Shown here piece after piece: positions 18,787 through 28,896 of a stretch of DNA of 64,000 nt. The translations under genes were made by a program, and so were the position numbers. Source of the DNA: SURF-28 sp034521465 (lineage in GTDB: Bacteria; Bacteroidota; Ignavibacteria; Ignavibacteriales; Melioribacteraceae); the NCBI GenBank assembly GCA_034521465.1, contig JAXHMN010000016.1, forward strand, positions 806,001 to 870,000, read 5' to 3'. Positions within the stretch are counted from its first letter, which is position 1. Every line of letters begins with the position of its first letter. Under the pieces are notes generated by a model. The model was not told where the DNA came from. It saw nothing but the letters and a program-made list of their open reading frames with translations, and did no database searches.

Positions 18787-19731
18787 ATGAGAGAGACGAT
18801 CAGCATAAAATCCAGAAATAAAACTATTAGATTAAACAAAGATGAGCAGAAATCATTTTCTGTTAGGTTAATTTCACTTACACAAAAAAGTAGTTTAAAA
18901 CAGATAACAAATAAAACTATTCATCAAGATATTTTTGAAGCAGCTGATTTTTTACCGAAAAAATTTGTAGATCTTTTAATTATTGATCCACCTTACAATC
19001 TCACAAAATCATTCAATACAAATACATTTAAAAGAAAAAATATAAATGAATATTCTGAATGGATTGATAAACTTATCAATAAAATGCTGCCTACACTTAA
19101 ACCGAATGCAACAGTTTATTTTTGTTCGGACTGGTATTCGTCAACCTCGGCTCACTTAGTTTTAAGTAAATACTTTAAAGTAAGAAATAGAATAACTTGG
19201 GAAAGAGATAAGGGCAGAGGATCAAAACTAAATTGGAAAAATAACTCCGAAGATATTTGGTTTTGCACCGCAAGTGATGACTATACATTTAATTTGGATG
19301 AAGTAAAACTAAAGCGAAAAGTTATTGCACCTTATAAGCACAACGGCAAGCCAAAAGATTGGTATGAACAAGACGGAGGTTATAGACTCACTCATCCGTC
19401 AAATATTTGGAATGACATTTCAATTCCGTTCTGGTCAATGCCGGAAAACACCGAGCATCCAACACAAAAACCGGAAAAGTTAATCGCAAAACTAATATTA
19501 GCAAGTTCAAATGAAGGTGATTTTGTCTTTGATCCGTTTCTTGGTTCCGGCACATCGTCGGTCGTTGCAAAAAAATTAAATAGAAAATATTGCGGTGTGG
19601 AAATAGATCAAAAGTTCGCAGCTATAACAGAGAAAAGATTGCACGCCGTCAAAAATAATTCAAAAATTCAGGGTTATCATGACGGTGTATTCTATGAACG
19701 AAATTCATATTCATTGCTAAATAAAAGTTAA
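18787..19731 (+). CDS. Orphan DNA (N4-cytosine/N6-adenine) methyltransferase, beta class
   Basis: 314 residues. The catalytic motif IV DPPYNL near residue 62 comes before the SAM-binding motif I FDPFLGSGTSSVV near residue 248, the order of beta-class DNA amino-methyltransferases. The PTQKPEKL motif just before motif I is also typical. The target-recognition region lies between (about residues 115-220). No restriction endonuclease gene is adjacent, so it is an orphan enzyme, either regulatory or a remnant of a restriction-modification system. It is intact and starts 13 bases after metG. The recognition site cannot be read from the sequence. Confidence 0.88.
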   Translation: MRETISIKSRNKTIRLNKDEQKSFSVRLISLTQKSSLKQITNKTIHQDIFEAADFLPKKFVDLLIIDPPYNLTKSFNTNTFKRKNINEYSEWIDKLINKMLPTLKPNATVYFCSDWYSSTSAHLVLSKYFKVRNRITWERDKGRGSKLNWKNNSEDIWFCTASDDYTFNLDEVKLKRKVIAPYKHNGKPKDWYEQDGGYRLTHPSNIWNDISIPFWSMPENTEHPTQKPEKLIAKLILASSNEGDFVFDPFLGSGTSSVVAKKLNRKYCGVEIDQKFAAITEKRLHAVKNNSKIQGYHDGVFYERNSYSLLNKS

Positions 19732-19777
19732 TCGTAAATAAGTTTGAAAAAATAATAAATCGGAGGTACGATTATTT

Positions 19778-21755
19778 ATGGTAAAGAGAGTAATTGTAGT
19801 ATTGGTTTTCATCTTAAGTTTATTTCTATACTCTTGTTCTTCACAGCAAACCGGAGTTGTAGTTGCTGAATTTGGACAAGAACAAATCACCTTAGAAGAG
19901 TTAAAAGAAGCTTATGCAAAGAATCAAAGTCCGGAGGTAACCGTTGACGCTGATTCAATAGCAAATTTAAAAGAATTTACCGATCTATATGTTAACTACA
20001 GAATGAAGCTGAGAGATGCCTACGTCAGAGGTTATTACAATGATCCTGATTTAAACGATGAGATCAACGATTATATTGAAACCGTAGGTCCGTCTTATGT
20101 AGAAGAAAAATTTATAATGGAACCGGGTATAAAAGATCTTTATGATAGAAGAAAAGTTGAAAAGAGAATCAGTCATATTCTATTTAGAAAAGACACCGTA
20201 GACGAAGCTACCGCAAGAAAAAAAGCTGAGGGAATTTTAGAGCGAATTAAGAATGGTGAAAGTTTTGAAGAACTTGCTTACAGATATACCGAAGATGAAT
20301 TCTCAAAACCGGATAGCGGTGATATATATTGGCTCACCGCCGGACAGATCATACCCGAATTTGATGAGGTTATGAAAAATACTAGCAAAGGTGAAGTTTA
20401 TCCGGAGCTTGTTGAAACAAAATATGGTTTTCACATAATGAAAGTTACAGATGAACAACCAAGAAAATTTGAGATACGTGCACAGCATATTCTCTCAAGT
20501 TTTAATAGAGGAGGAAGAGTTGATACTGCTGAAGCGTGGGAGACAATTCAATTAGTTCAAAAGAAATTAGAAGAAGGTGAACATTTCGATGTATTAGCTA
20601 AAAAGTATTCCACCGACGAAGGCAGTGCAAAAAAAGGCGGCGATTTAGGTTTCTTCCAACGACGAATGATGGTGAAACCGTTTGATGAAGCTGTCTTTAA
20701 TCTTGGACGTTGATGAAGTTTCCGATATTGTTGAGTCGCGCTTCGGTTATCATATCATAAAATTAAACGAAGTAAAAGATTATCCGCCTTTGGAGGAACA
20801 AAAATCAAATCTCAAATCGATATATCAAAAATCAAATTACTTAAGAGATAAAGGCGAGTTTATTAATTCGCTCAAAGAACGTTATTCATATCAAGTAAAC
20901 CAAGCTGTATGGGATAGTGTTGCAGAAGGTGATAACAAACTGGTGATTGGTGATACTTATTGGGGCAGTGATTTGGAACAATCATACGGTGATAGTCTAT
21001 TATTCCAAATAAATGGTAAGGATTATAAAGTAAATGATATAATGACAGAACTTTCCGAAAATGAAAATTACAAAATCGGCAGAATGACGAAAGCTGTAAT
21101 GTATAAAGCTTTTACGGAAAAGACTGAAGAAAAACTCTTCTTTGAAAAAGCTTATGAGCTTAGTCAAGGCGATACAGAGTTCGCAAAATTGATGGACGAT
21201 TACAGAAATGGTCTCTATATTTTTGAATTACAAGAAGATGAGATTTGGAATAATATAGAAATTGATTCAACGAAACTTGTTGAACTTTATGAAGAAAACA
21301 AATCGGATTATATGTGGCCTGAGAGAGTCACTTATAAAGTGATTTATCGAAGAAATGCAGATAGAGCAAAATCAGATTTGGAAAAAGTTAATTCCGGTGT
21401 CCCGTTTGACGAAGTAGTTGAAGAAAACTCAAAGGATATAAATCTGCAAAAAAGATCGGGACTTAGAGAGTTGCAAATAGCAGCAAGTAATCAGATCGCT
21501 GAAAAAGCATATGGACTTGATAATCCGGGTGATATAAGTGACGTATTTGAAGTTGGCGGTGGATGGTATTTTGTTGAGTTAGTCGAAAAAGTACCACCTC
21601 AACAAAAAACTTTTGAAGAAGCTCAACCGGAACTTGTCGGAGTTTGGCAGGAACAACAAACTAAAAAATTGGAAGACGCTTATTTAAATAGGTTAAAGGA
21701 AATTTATGAACCGGAAATTTATTACGACCGGTTATTCCAAAGTGATGAAGATTAA
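19778..21755 (+). CDS. Parvulin-type peptidyl-prolyl isomerase lipoprotein (frameshifted)
   Basis: The N-terminal signal ends in a lipobox LYSC. A SurA-N-like region (about residues 25-115) is followed by two rotamase/parvulin domains, seen as RISHILFRKD...GDIYWLTAGQIIPEFDE and RAQHILSSFNRG...GGDLGFFQRRMMVKPFDEAVF, then a long helical C-terminal part with a third, degenerate rotamase-like repeat. The frame breaks at FNL|DVDEVSDIVESRFGYHII because of an extra G at 20705-20706. Restored length is about 658 residues. Such periplasmic proteins assist outer-membrane protein folding. It is the first of three related genes in a row and overlaps the next by 11 bases. Confidence 0.88.
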
Positions 21756-22553
21756 GCTCCTCGCGCTCTTAATTCTTATTAGTTTTTTTACCGGTTGTGA
21801 AAAAGAAAAAAAAGAAATCATTGAAGAGGAAGTAATAATTGCTCGGGTTGGTAATTCAATTCTTACAGAGACAAAACTTGGGCAGATGCTTAGATCTACT
21901 GAGAATGCCGGCAAATATAAAGAAGAAATTATTTCTCATTGGGTGGAAACCGAGCTCTTGTATCTTCAAGCAGTGGAAAATGAAATAGTTGAAGATACTT
22001 TATACAAAAGAATAAGCAGAGCAAGCAATAAGAAGCTTGCCGGTTCGCTCTATCTGAATGATTATTTGAAATCAAATAAAGTAGAAAAAAATATTTCTGA
22101 ACTTGAGGAATACTATAACAATAATAAAACTGAATTTGCAATCGACGATCAAGCATATCATTACAATTTAGTTGAGTTTGATCTTGAGTCATTTTCAAAG
22201 GTCCAGATAATTTAACAATTATTGACGAATTATCGAGCGACTTAAAAGAGAATTTTTCGGATAGTCTTAATATTGCCAAGGTATTTAAGCTGCGCAGCGA
22301 TATTGAATCCAAAAATATACTGAATACAATCGATACACTTGAAGTAAATGAGATTTCGGTAATCCCTAATTCGGAACCGGGGATTGTTAGTATTGTTCAA
22401 CTTACACAGAAATACGAAAAAGGATCAATACCTGAGTTCCGGTTAATAAAGAATGTAGTTGAAGAAAGATTTAACGATTATAATAAAATGTTACTTTACG
22501 ATAAACTGATAAAAGACTTATATACTCAATACAATGTGATAATTAACAGGTAA
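21745..22553 (+). CDS. SurA-N-like periplasmic chaperone lipoprotein (frameshifted)
   Basis: The ATG at 21745 lies inside the end of the preceding gene. The signal peptide ends in a lipobox FTGC. The next ~120 residues (IIARVGNSILTETKLGQML, then HWVETELLYLQAVENEI) follow the SurA N-terminal chaperone pattern, and I see no intact rotamase domain. One A is missing from the run at 22197-22199; restoring it gives SFSKGPDNLTIIDELSSDL and a stop at 22551-22553, about 269 residues. The protein is probably a non-enzymatic partner of the neighbouring parvulins. It ends four bases before the SurA-like gene. Confidence 0.8.
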
Positions 22554-22557
22554 TTAA

Positions 22558-23823
22558 ATGAAAAAATTAATATTCATCTTCTCAATTCTAACAATTCTTA
22601 ATGCACAACAAACCCTCGATAAAATTGTAGCTGTTGTTGGAAATGAGATAATCCTGCAATCGGAACTAAATTTACAAGCTGCGTATGTTGCTGCTCAAAG
22701 AAACATAGATCCGGATTCCGAGAAACTAAAACAAACAATATTAGAGCGGATGATAGAAGAAAAACTTCTCTATGCTCAAGCTGAATTAGATACAATCCAG
22801 GTTTCGGATCAGGATGTGGAAATGCAGCTTGAAAATCAGCTTAACTTTTTTATTTCGCAATACGGTTCTCAAGATAGATTAGAGCAAGCGTATGGAATGG
22901 GTATCGATAAAATTAAACGAGAACTCAGAGACGAGGTTCGGAAAAGTTTGATGAGTCAGATGGTGCAGCAAAAAGAGTTTGGCCAAATTGAAGTTACACG
23001 GAGAGAAGTTCGAGAATTTTTTGAAACAAACAAAGATTCTCTTGGAACGATTCCCGAGAAATTTGAGCTAAAACATATTTTTATCAATCCTCAAAAAAGT
23101 GACAGATTAAAAATAAGGGCCAAAGAGTTTGCCAATACTCTTTTGGATTCTATAAAAAACGGAGCTGATTTTGCAAAGTTAGCAAGTGAAAATTCAGATG
23201 ACCCGGGCAGCGCAAAACAAGGCGGAGATCTTGGCTTTGTTAAGAGAGGAGTTTTCTTTCCGGAATTTGAAGCTGCTGCTTTTCAACTGGAGGAAGGCGA
23301 GCTTTCGGATGTCATCGAAACTCCCGTTGGTTTTCACATTATTCAGATGCTCGAACGGAGAGGTGAGTCAATTAAAACAAGACATATTCTTGTAAAAGTA
23401 AAAAGTGATGACGAAGCGGACTTTGCTGCAATTGAACTACTTAACGAAATAAGAGACAGTTTAGTTAATGGACATAAAAGTTTTGAGTACTTTGCCCGCA
23501 AATACAGCGACGATGGCGAAACAGCAAAGAACGGCGGCAACTTGGGAACTTTTGAAGTTTCACAGCTTGATGATAAACTTAAAGAACGAGTTTATGAATT
23601 GTCGGTCGGTGAAATTAGTTATCCAAAGCGTTTAGACTTAGATAACCGTTCATATGGATATCATATAATAAAACTTGTTAACAGAACACCGGAACACAGA
23701 CCTGTACTCGATGAAGATTTTGATGAAATTAAACGTTTAGCAATTTATAATAAACGACAGAAATTATATTCTAAATGGATAGAAGAATTAAAAGAAAAAA
23801 TTTATTGGAATGTAAAAATATAA
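22558..23823 (+). CDS. SurA-like periplasmic peptidyl-prolyl isomerase
   Basis: 421 residues with a cleavable signal (MKKLIFIFSILTILNAQ). The SurA N-terminal domain begins at LDKIVAVVGNEIILQSEL (residues ~20-37). Two parvulin domains follow: FELKHIFINPQ...GGDLGFVKRGVFFPEFEAAAF (about residues 170-260) and IKTRHILVKVK...GGNLGTFEVSQLDDKL (about residues 275-370). SurA carries unfolded outer-membrane proteins across the periplasm to the Bam complex. The gene is intact. It ends the three-gene parvulin group and is 19 bases upstream of the MoxR ATPase. Confidence 0.92.
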   Translation: MKKLIFIFSILTILNAQQTLDKIVAVVGNEIILQSELNLQAAYVAAQRNIDPDSEKLKQTILERMIEEKLLYAQAELDTIQVSDQDVEMQLENQLNFFISQYGSQDRLEQAYGMGIDKIKRELRDEVRKSLMSQMVQQKEFGQIEVTRREVREFFETNKDSLGTIPEKFELKHIFINPQKSDRLKIRAKEFANTLLDSIKNGADFAKLASENSDDPGSAKQGGDLGFVKRGVFFPEFEAAAFQLEEGELSDVIETPVGFHIIQMLERRGESIKTRHILVKVKSDDEADFAAIELLNEIRDSLVNGHKSFEYFARKYSDDGETAKNGGNLGTFEVSQLDDKLKERVYELSVGEISYPKRLDLDNRSYGYHIIKLVNRTPEHRPVLDEDFDEIKRLAIYNKRQKLYSKWIEELKEKIYWNVKI

Positions 23824-23842
23824 TAAGGAACCGGGGTAAATT

Positions 23843-24835
23843 TTGACACAACTTTCTGAGAGTAAAGACGTAAAATTAGTCGAAGATCTTAATAAATCTG
23901 TTGATGAAATAAAATCAGAAATAAAAAAAGTAATTGTTGGGCAGGAGGAAATCGTTAATAGTCTGCTCTTAGCTTTGCTGGCGAAAGGGCACTGCTTGCT
24001 TGTTGGTGTGCCGGGCTTGGCAAAAACATTATTGATAAAGACATTAGCAAATGTTCTCAATCTAAATTTCAATAGAATACAATTTACACCGGATTTAATG
24101 CCCGGTGATATTACCGGTACGGAAATAATTGACGAAGATAAATCAACTAATCAAAGAAGTTTCCGGTTTATTAAAGGTCCCATCTTTTCAAATATAATTT
24201 TGGCAGACGAGATTAATAGAACACCCCCTAAAACACAAGCGGCTTTACTGGAATCGATGCAGGAATATAAAGTTACAGCTTACGGGCACACTTATTCTCT
24301 TGAAGAACCTTTTTTTGTATTAGCAACTCAAAATCCGATTGAGCAGGAAGGTACGTATCCATTACCCGAAGCGCAGCTTGACCGCTTCATGTTTAATATT
24401 TGGCTGGATTATCCCAAGTTTGATGAAGAGTTAGAGATTGTAAAATCAACAACCAGCAGCTATGTACCTGAGCTTAAAAAGGTTATTGGGTCAGAAGAAA
24501 TTAGCAAATATCAAAATTTGATAAGAAGCGTACCGGTTGCGGATAACGTAATTGAGTATGCAGTTAAGATCGTAAGTGCAACTCGCGTAAATGAGACATC
24601 TTCGGATTACATAAAAGAATGGGTTAACTGGGGAGCAGGTCCAAGAGCATCGCAATATTTAATTCTCGCTGCAAAAACAAAAGCAGTTATGGAAGGACGA
24701 TACACGCCAAATATTGAGGATGTTAAATCAAATTTGATTCCGGTGTTAAGACACAGAATAATACCAAACTTTAATGCGGATGCCGAAGGCATTTCATCTG
24801 TCGATATAATTAATAAACTAAGCGAACAATTCTAG
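23843..24835 (+). CDS. MoxR-family AAA+ ATPase
   Basis: 330 residues. Walker A is GVPGLAKT near residue 55, Walker B is ILADEINRTPP near residue 115, and sensor and arginine-finger regions follow (PIEQEGTYPLPEAQLDRFMF). MoxR ATPases act with VWA-domain proteins as chaperones in assembling membrane or metal-containing complexes; the usual DUF58/VWA partner genes are not seen here. The start is TTG at 23843, with a weak upstream site. The frame is intact and the M23 peptidase follows after 12 bases. Confidence 0.93.
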   Translation: MTQLSESKDVKLVEDLNKSVDEIKSEIKKVIVGQEEIVNSLLLALLAKGHCLLVGVPGLAKTLLIKTLANVLNLNFNRIQFTPDLMPGDITGTEIIDEDKSTNQRSFRFIKGPIFSNIILADEINRTPPKTQAALLESMQEYKVTAYGHTYSLEEPFFVLATQNPIEQEGTYPLPEAQLDRFMFNIWLDYPKFDEELEIVKSTTSSYVPELKKVIGSEEISKYQNLIRSVPVADNVIEYAVKIVSATRVNETSSDYIKEWVNWGAGPRASQYLILAAKTKAVMEGRYTPNIEDVKSNLIPVLRHRIIPNFNADAEGISSVDIINKLSEQF

Positions 24836-24847
24836 AATTATATTTAT

Positions 24848-26092
24848 ATGAAAAAAACTTTACTTTTGCTTTCAATCGTTATATTCTTATACACATGCAG
24901 TGATGAGAATCCCTACAAAGATGACGTTGTTGATGATATTCCTGAAATAAATTATAATGAATATGGTTTAGTTGCCGACTCGTTACTTGAAATCCGTGAC
25001 AGAGTTAAGCGTAATCAGACACTCACAGATCTTCTCGTCCCTCATGGAGTATCTTACCAAAAAATTCATGACATAGTTCAGGCATCCAAAGGTGTTTTTG
25101 ATATTAGAAAAATACAAAGCGGCAAAAACTACACCGTCTATATTCAACCCGATTCCATAAACTGGGTGAAATATTTTGTGTACGAAGAATCACCTCTCAG
25201 ATATTTTGTTTTTGATCTTTCGGATTCAATTAGAATAACAAATGGTGAGCGCGAAGTTGATATAAGGGAAGCAGAGATTGCTGGCGAAATAAACAACTCC
25301 CTTTATCAAACTTTACAAGAACTAAAATTAAGTCCGCTCCTTGCTCTAAAATTATCGGAAGTTTTTGCTTGGCAAATTGATTTTTATGGAATTCAACCGG
25401 GCGATTACTTTAAAGTCGTTTACAATGAAAAATATCTAGATGATAAATTTATGACTGTCGGTAGGATAAAAGCCGCAGTCTTCAACCATAGGGGAAAAGA
25501 TTTCTACGGATTTTACTTTGACGACAGTACTTCCGCTGATTATTACGACGAGGAAGGAAACAGTTTGAGAAAAGAGTTCTTAAAAGCTCCGCTTAAATTT
25601 GGCAGAATCAGTTCCGGTTATTCCAGTAGAAGATTTCACCCTGTCCTAAAAATTTACAGACCTCACAGAGGTATTGATTATGCCGCACCGACCGGTACTC
25701 CAATTCAAGCTATCGGTGACGGAGTGGTAGTCGAAAAAGGTTACAAGAGAGGGAACGGCAATTGGCTAAAGATCAAACATAACAGTACATACCAAAGCGC
25801 TTACCTTCATCTTTCTAAATTTGGAAAGGGTATTCATAAAGGTGCTATTGTGCGGCAAGGTCAAGTTATCGGTTATGTTGGGAGTACAGGACTCTCAACC
25901 GGCCCTCATTTAGATTTTCGATTTTATATTAATGGAACACCGGTCAATTTTTTAAATCAAGACTTTCCTCCATCCAAACCGGTTGACAAAGAATATCATG
26001 AAGCATATTGGAAATACATGTCTACGAAGAAAGAAAGATTGGATAATCTCAAAGTAAATTCAAAAGTAGAAAACGTCGTAGCGGCTAATTAA
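24848..26092 (+). CDS. M23-family peptidoglycan endopeptidase lipoprotein
   Basis: 414 residues. A lipobox (LYTC) near residue 17 predicts a lipoprotein. Residues ~50-250 form an N-terminal region with LysM/OapA-like character (VKRNQTLTDLLVPHGVSYQKIHDIV). The C-terminal LytM/M23 domain begins at RISSGYSSRRFHPVLK and shows the metal motif HRGIDYAAPTGTPI and, near the end, GPHLDFRF. The second motif has HLD instead of the common HLH, a variant found in many active members. M23 enzymes cut peptide cross-links, often under divisome or elongasome control. A 558-base gene-free region follows. Confidence 0.9.
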   Translation: MKKTLLLLSIVIFLYTCSDENPYKDDVVDDIPEINYNEYGLVADSLLEIRDRVKRNQTLTDLLVPHGVSYQKIHDIVQASKGVFDIRKIQSGKNYTVYIQPDSINWVKYFVYEESPLRYFVFDLSDSIRITNGEREVDIREAEIAGEINNSLYQTLQELKLSPLLALKLSEVFAWQIDFYGIQPGDYFKVVYNEKYLDDKFMTVGRIKAAVFNHRGKDFYGFYFDDSTSADYYDEEGNSLRKEFLKAPLKFGRISSGYSSRRFHPVLKIYRPHRGIDYAAPTGTPIQAIGDGVVVEKGYKRGNGNWLKIKHNSTYQSAYLHLSKFGKGIHKGAIVRQGQVIGYVGSTGLSTGPHLDFRFYINGTPVNFLNQDFPPSKPVDKEYHEAYWKYMSTKKERLDNLKVNSKVENVVAAN

Positions 26093-26183
26093 TTGGTTCT
26101 ACTTATTTTCTAAGCTCTGGTCAAAAAACATGTACTTTAAATAAACGCCATCTCTAAAGTTCAGATTGCTGCAATGTTTTATT

Positions 26184-26375
26184 GAACCCCTTCAGGGTTC
26201 TTCTTCGTTATCTATTTTCTTTTTCTCCGTGGTTCACACGGAGCTATTTATATTTCGCTGCTTTGCAGATAATTAAAACTATTTATGTTTTTTTACATAA
26301 TTTTCCAAACAACTCCGAAGGAGTTGAATATGATTAGAATAAAAATTGATTAAGATAACAACCACGGAGTGGTTG
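26184..26375. repeat. Cluster of four short REP-like palindromes
   Basis: Four hairpin-forming palindromes occur within 192 bases: GAACCC-cttca-GGGTTC (26184-26200), CTCCGT-ggttcac-ACGGAG (26225-26243), CAACTCC-gaa-GGAGTTG (26310-26326) and CAACCAC-gga-GTGGTTG (26359-26375). All have a 6-7 bp stem and share CCnnAGGn or CGGAG elements around the loop. This looks like a REP-type (extragenic palindrome) cluster. No RAYT transposase is in the window. Confidence 0.65.
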
Positions 26376-26456
26376 AATGGGATAAAGATGAAAAATTATA
26401 AAAATCATTAAAAATATTAATCAAAATCATACAGTTGGAGTAAATCCAATTTATTT

Positions 26457-26526
26457 TAGACAGCGATGGGATAGATAATTTTTATGGTAGATAATAATTA
26501 TCTATCGACTACTCCTTGTCTGTCTA
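26457..26526. repeat. Nested inverted repeat upstream of katG
   Basis: Outer arms TAGACAG (26457-26463) and CTGTCTA (26520-26526) enclose inner arms GATAGATAATT (26470-26480) and AATTATCTATC (26496-26506). Both pairs are perfect. The whole 70-base unit could fold as one hairpin or be a tiny terminal-inverted-repeat element. Confidence 0.65.
26488..26504. promoter_or_regulatory. PerR/Fur-family operator-like palindrome upstream of katG
   Basis: TAGATAATAATTATCTA is a perfect 17-base palindrome. Its core ATAATAATTAT matches the core ATAATnATTAT of the Bacillus PerR box. It sits about 147 bases before katG, a classic peroxide-regulated gene, and just upstream of the TAAATTTG element. This is an inference from pattern and context. 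Confidence 0.6.
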
Positions 26527-26530
26527 TACA

Positions 26531-26538
26531 TAAATTTG
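26531..26538 (+). promoter_or_regulatory. Bacteroidota-type -7 element for katG
   Basis: TAAATTTG matches TAnnTTTG. The PerR-like palindrome lies 27 bases upstream, next to where the -33 element would be, so a bound repressor would block polymerase. Confidence 0.5.
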
Positions 26539-26650
26539 TTAATTTGAACAAGTGAGTTTAACTATAAGCACAAGTTTCAAGACCAGGAAAAAAGTTTGAC
26601 CTCAAAAAAAATTAAATAGCAATTATTTTTTAACAAACAACTAGAGAGCT

Positions 26651-28871
26651 ATGGATAATAACAAAAAGCAAAACACATCTAATAATGTTAATAACGAAAG
26701 CAAATGCCCATTTCATGATACAAGTGCCGGCAGCGGCACCGCAAATCATGATTGGTGGCCGAACAAGCTGAACTTGGATATTCTTCGTCAGCATTCATCA
26801 CTGTCCGATCCGATGGGAGAGGATTTCAATTATAAAGAAGAATTCAGCAAACTCGATTATGACGCCCTAAAAAAAGATCTGCATGATCTAATGACAGATT
26901 CCCAAGACTGGTGGCCGGCGGACTTTGGACATTACGGACCGCTGTTCATCCGTATGTCTTGGCACAGTGCAGGGACCTATCGTGTAGCTGATGGACGCGG
27001 TGGCGGCGGTACAGGCAACCAGCGTTTTGCTCCTGTTAACAGTTGGCCCGATAACGTCTCACTCGATAAAGCTCGCCGTTTACTCTGGCCTATTAAACAG
27101 AAATACGGAAAGAAAATTTCTTGGGCAGACTTATTGATTTTAGCCGGAAATGTTGCCCTTGAATCAATGGGTTTCAAAACATTCGGTTTTGGCGCAGGAC
27201 GTCAAGATATTTGGGAACCCGAAAAAGATATCAACTGGGGACCCGAACATGAATGGCTTGCTGATGAACGCCATGATGATGAGGGAAATCTTGAAGGACG
27301 TCTCGCAGCAGACCACATGGGATTGATCTATGTAAATCCCGAAGGCCCTAACGGTGAACCTGATCCTAAAAAGTCCGCAAAATTCATTCGCCAATCATTC
27401 AAACGAATGGCGATGAATGACGAAGAAACGGTCGCTCTTATTGCAGGCGGACATACCTTCGGTAAAGTTCACGGAGCCGCTCCGGAAGACCACAACGGTC
27501 CCGATCCCGAAAAAGCTCCTATGGAAATGCAAGGACTTGGCTGGAAAAACAGTTTTGGCACCGGAAAAGGAGCCGATACAATCACTAGTGGTTTGGAAGG
27601 TATTTGGACAAACGAGCCGACTAAGTGGGACATGGGCTTTTTCGTAAACTTGTTTGAACATGAGTATGAGTTGACCAAAAGTCCCGCCGGAAAGTGGCAG
27701 TGGGTTGCAAAGAACAAAGAAGCACAAAATACTATTCCGGATGCACACGATCCATCAAAGAAACATGCACCGATGATGCTTACTACAGACCTCGCACTTA
27801 AAGAAGATCCTGAATACGAAAAAATCTCAAGAAGATTTTATGAAAATCCCGATGAATTTGCGGATGCTTTTGCACGCGCTTGGTTCAAGCTTATCCATCG
27901 TGACATGGGGCCTAAAAGCCGCTATCTAGGCCCGGAAGTTCCCGAAGAAGATCTAGTTTGGCAAGATCCACTTCCGGCTGTTGATCATGATCTTGTTGAT
28001 GCCAAAGATATTGCCGAACTAAAAGGTAAAATACTTGATTCGGGATTGTCGGTTTCTCAATTGGTATCAACCGCTTGGGCATCCGCATCAACTTTCAGAG
28101 GTTCGGATTATAGAGGCGGCGCTAACGGTGCTCGAATTCGACTTGCACCGCAAAAGGATTGGGAAGTCAATAATCCGGAGCAATTGTCTAAAGTGTTGAA
28201 TACTCTCGAAGGTATTCAAAAAGAATTTAATGATGCGCAGTCAGGTAATAAGAAAGTATCATTAGCTGATTTAATTGTACTCGGTGGTTGCGCAGCAATT
28301 GAAAAAGCTGCAAAGGATGCTGGTCACAATGTAACTGTTCCGTTTACACCCGGACGTACGGATGCATTAGAAGAACAAACAGAGATTGAAGGATTCGATC
28401 AACTCGAACCGCGAGCAGACGGATTCCGTAATTACAAAAATGAAGAATACGAAGCTCCTACCGAAGTAATGCTTAGTTGACCGTGCTCAGTTGCTTACAT
28501 TAACCCCACCCGAGATGACTGTTCTACTCGGTGGTATGCGCGTACTGAATACAAATTATGACGGATCAAAACATGGAGTCTTTACCGATAAACCTGAAAA
28601 ACTCACAAATGACTTCTTTGCGAACTTACTTGATATGGGTACAACTTGGAAAGCAACTTCGGAAGATGAAGAAACTTTTGAAGGTAGTGACAGCAAGTCC
28701 GGAGAGATTAAATGGACAGGCACGCGAGCCGATCTTGTATTTGGTTCAAACTCCGAGCTGAGAGCTCTTGCCGAAGTCTATGCATCCGAAGATGCCAAAG
28801 AGAAATTTGTAAATGATTTTGTTGCTGCATGGGACAAAGTAATGAATCTTGACCGATTTGATTTGAAGTAA
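26651..28871 (+). CDS. katG: Catalase-peroxidase (frameshifted)
   Basis: KatG is a heme enzyme that dismutates hydrogen peroxide and has peroxidase activity. The distal heme motif RMSWHSAGTYR lies near residues 100-110 with catalytic Arg, Trp and His; the proximal ligand is in IAGGHTFGKVHGA near residues 262-274. Both halves of the duplicated peroxidase fold are present. The frame breaks at EVML|VDRAQLLTLTPPEMTVLLGG, with one extra base near 28475; correction gives about 739 residues, the usual length. There is no signal peptide, so the enzyme is cytoplasmic. It is a single-gene unit with its own terminator and a PerR-like box upstream. Confidence 0.96.
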
Positions 28872-28896
28872 AATTAGTAAGTTAGTATAAAAAATA

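Larger units (their letters stand above)
26093..26650. other. Palindrome-rich intergenic region upstream of katG
   Basis: No gene in 558 bases. It holds four short REP-like palindromes (26184-26375), a nested inverted repeat (26457-26526) with a PerR-like box, and a TAAATTTG promoter element; these are listed separately. The last 110 bases are AT-rich leader. Confidence 0.7.

Noticed and set aside
26184..26526. CRISPR array in the spacer before katG
   Set aside because: The palindromes differ in sequence, spacing is irregular (about 23 to 68 bases between them) and there is no repeat-spacer pattern.
27164..27748. Overlapping minus-strand frames inside katG
   Set aside because: They lie fully inside a well-conserved gene and read as complements of its codons, with no motif or start signal.
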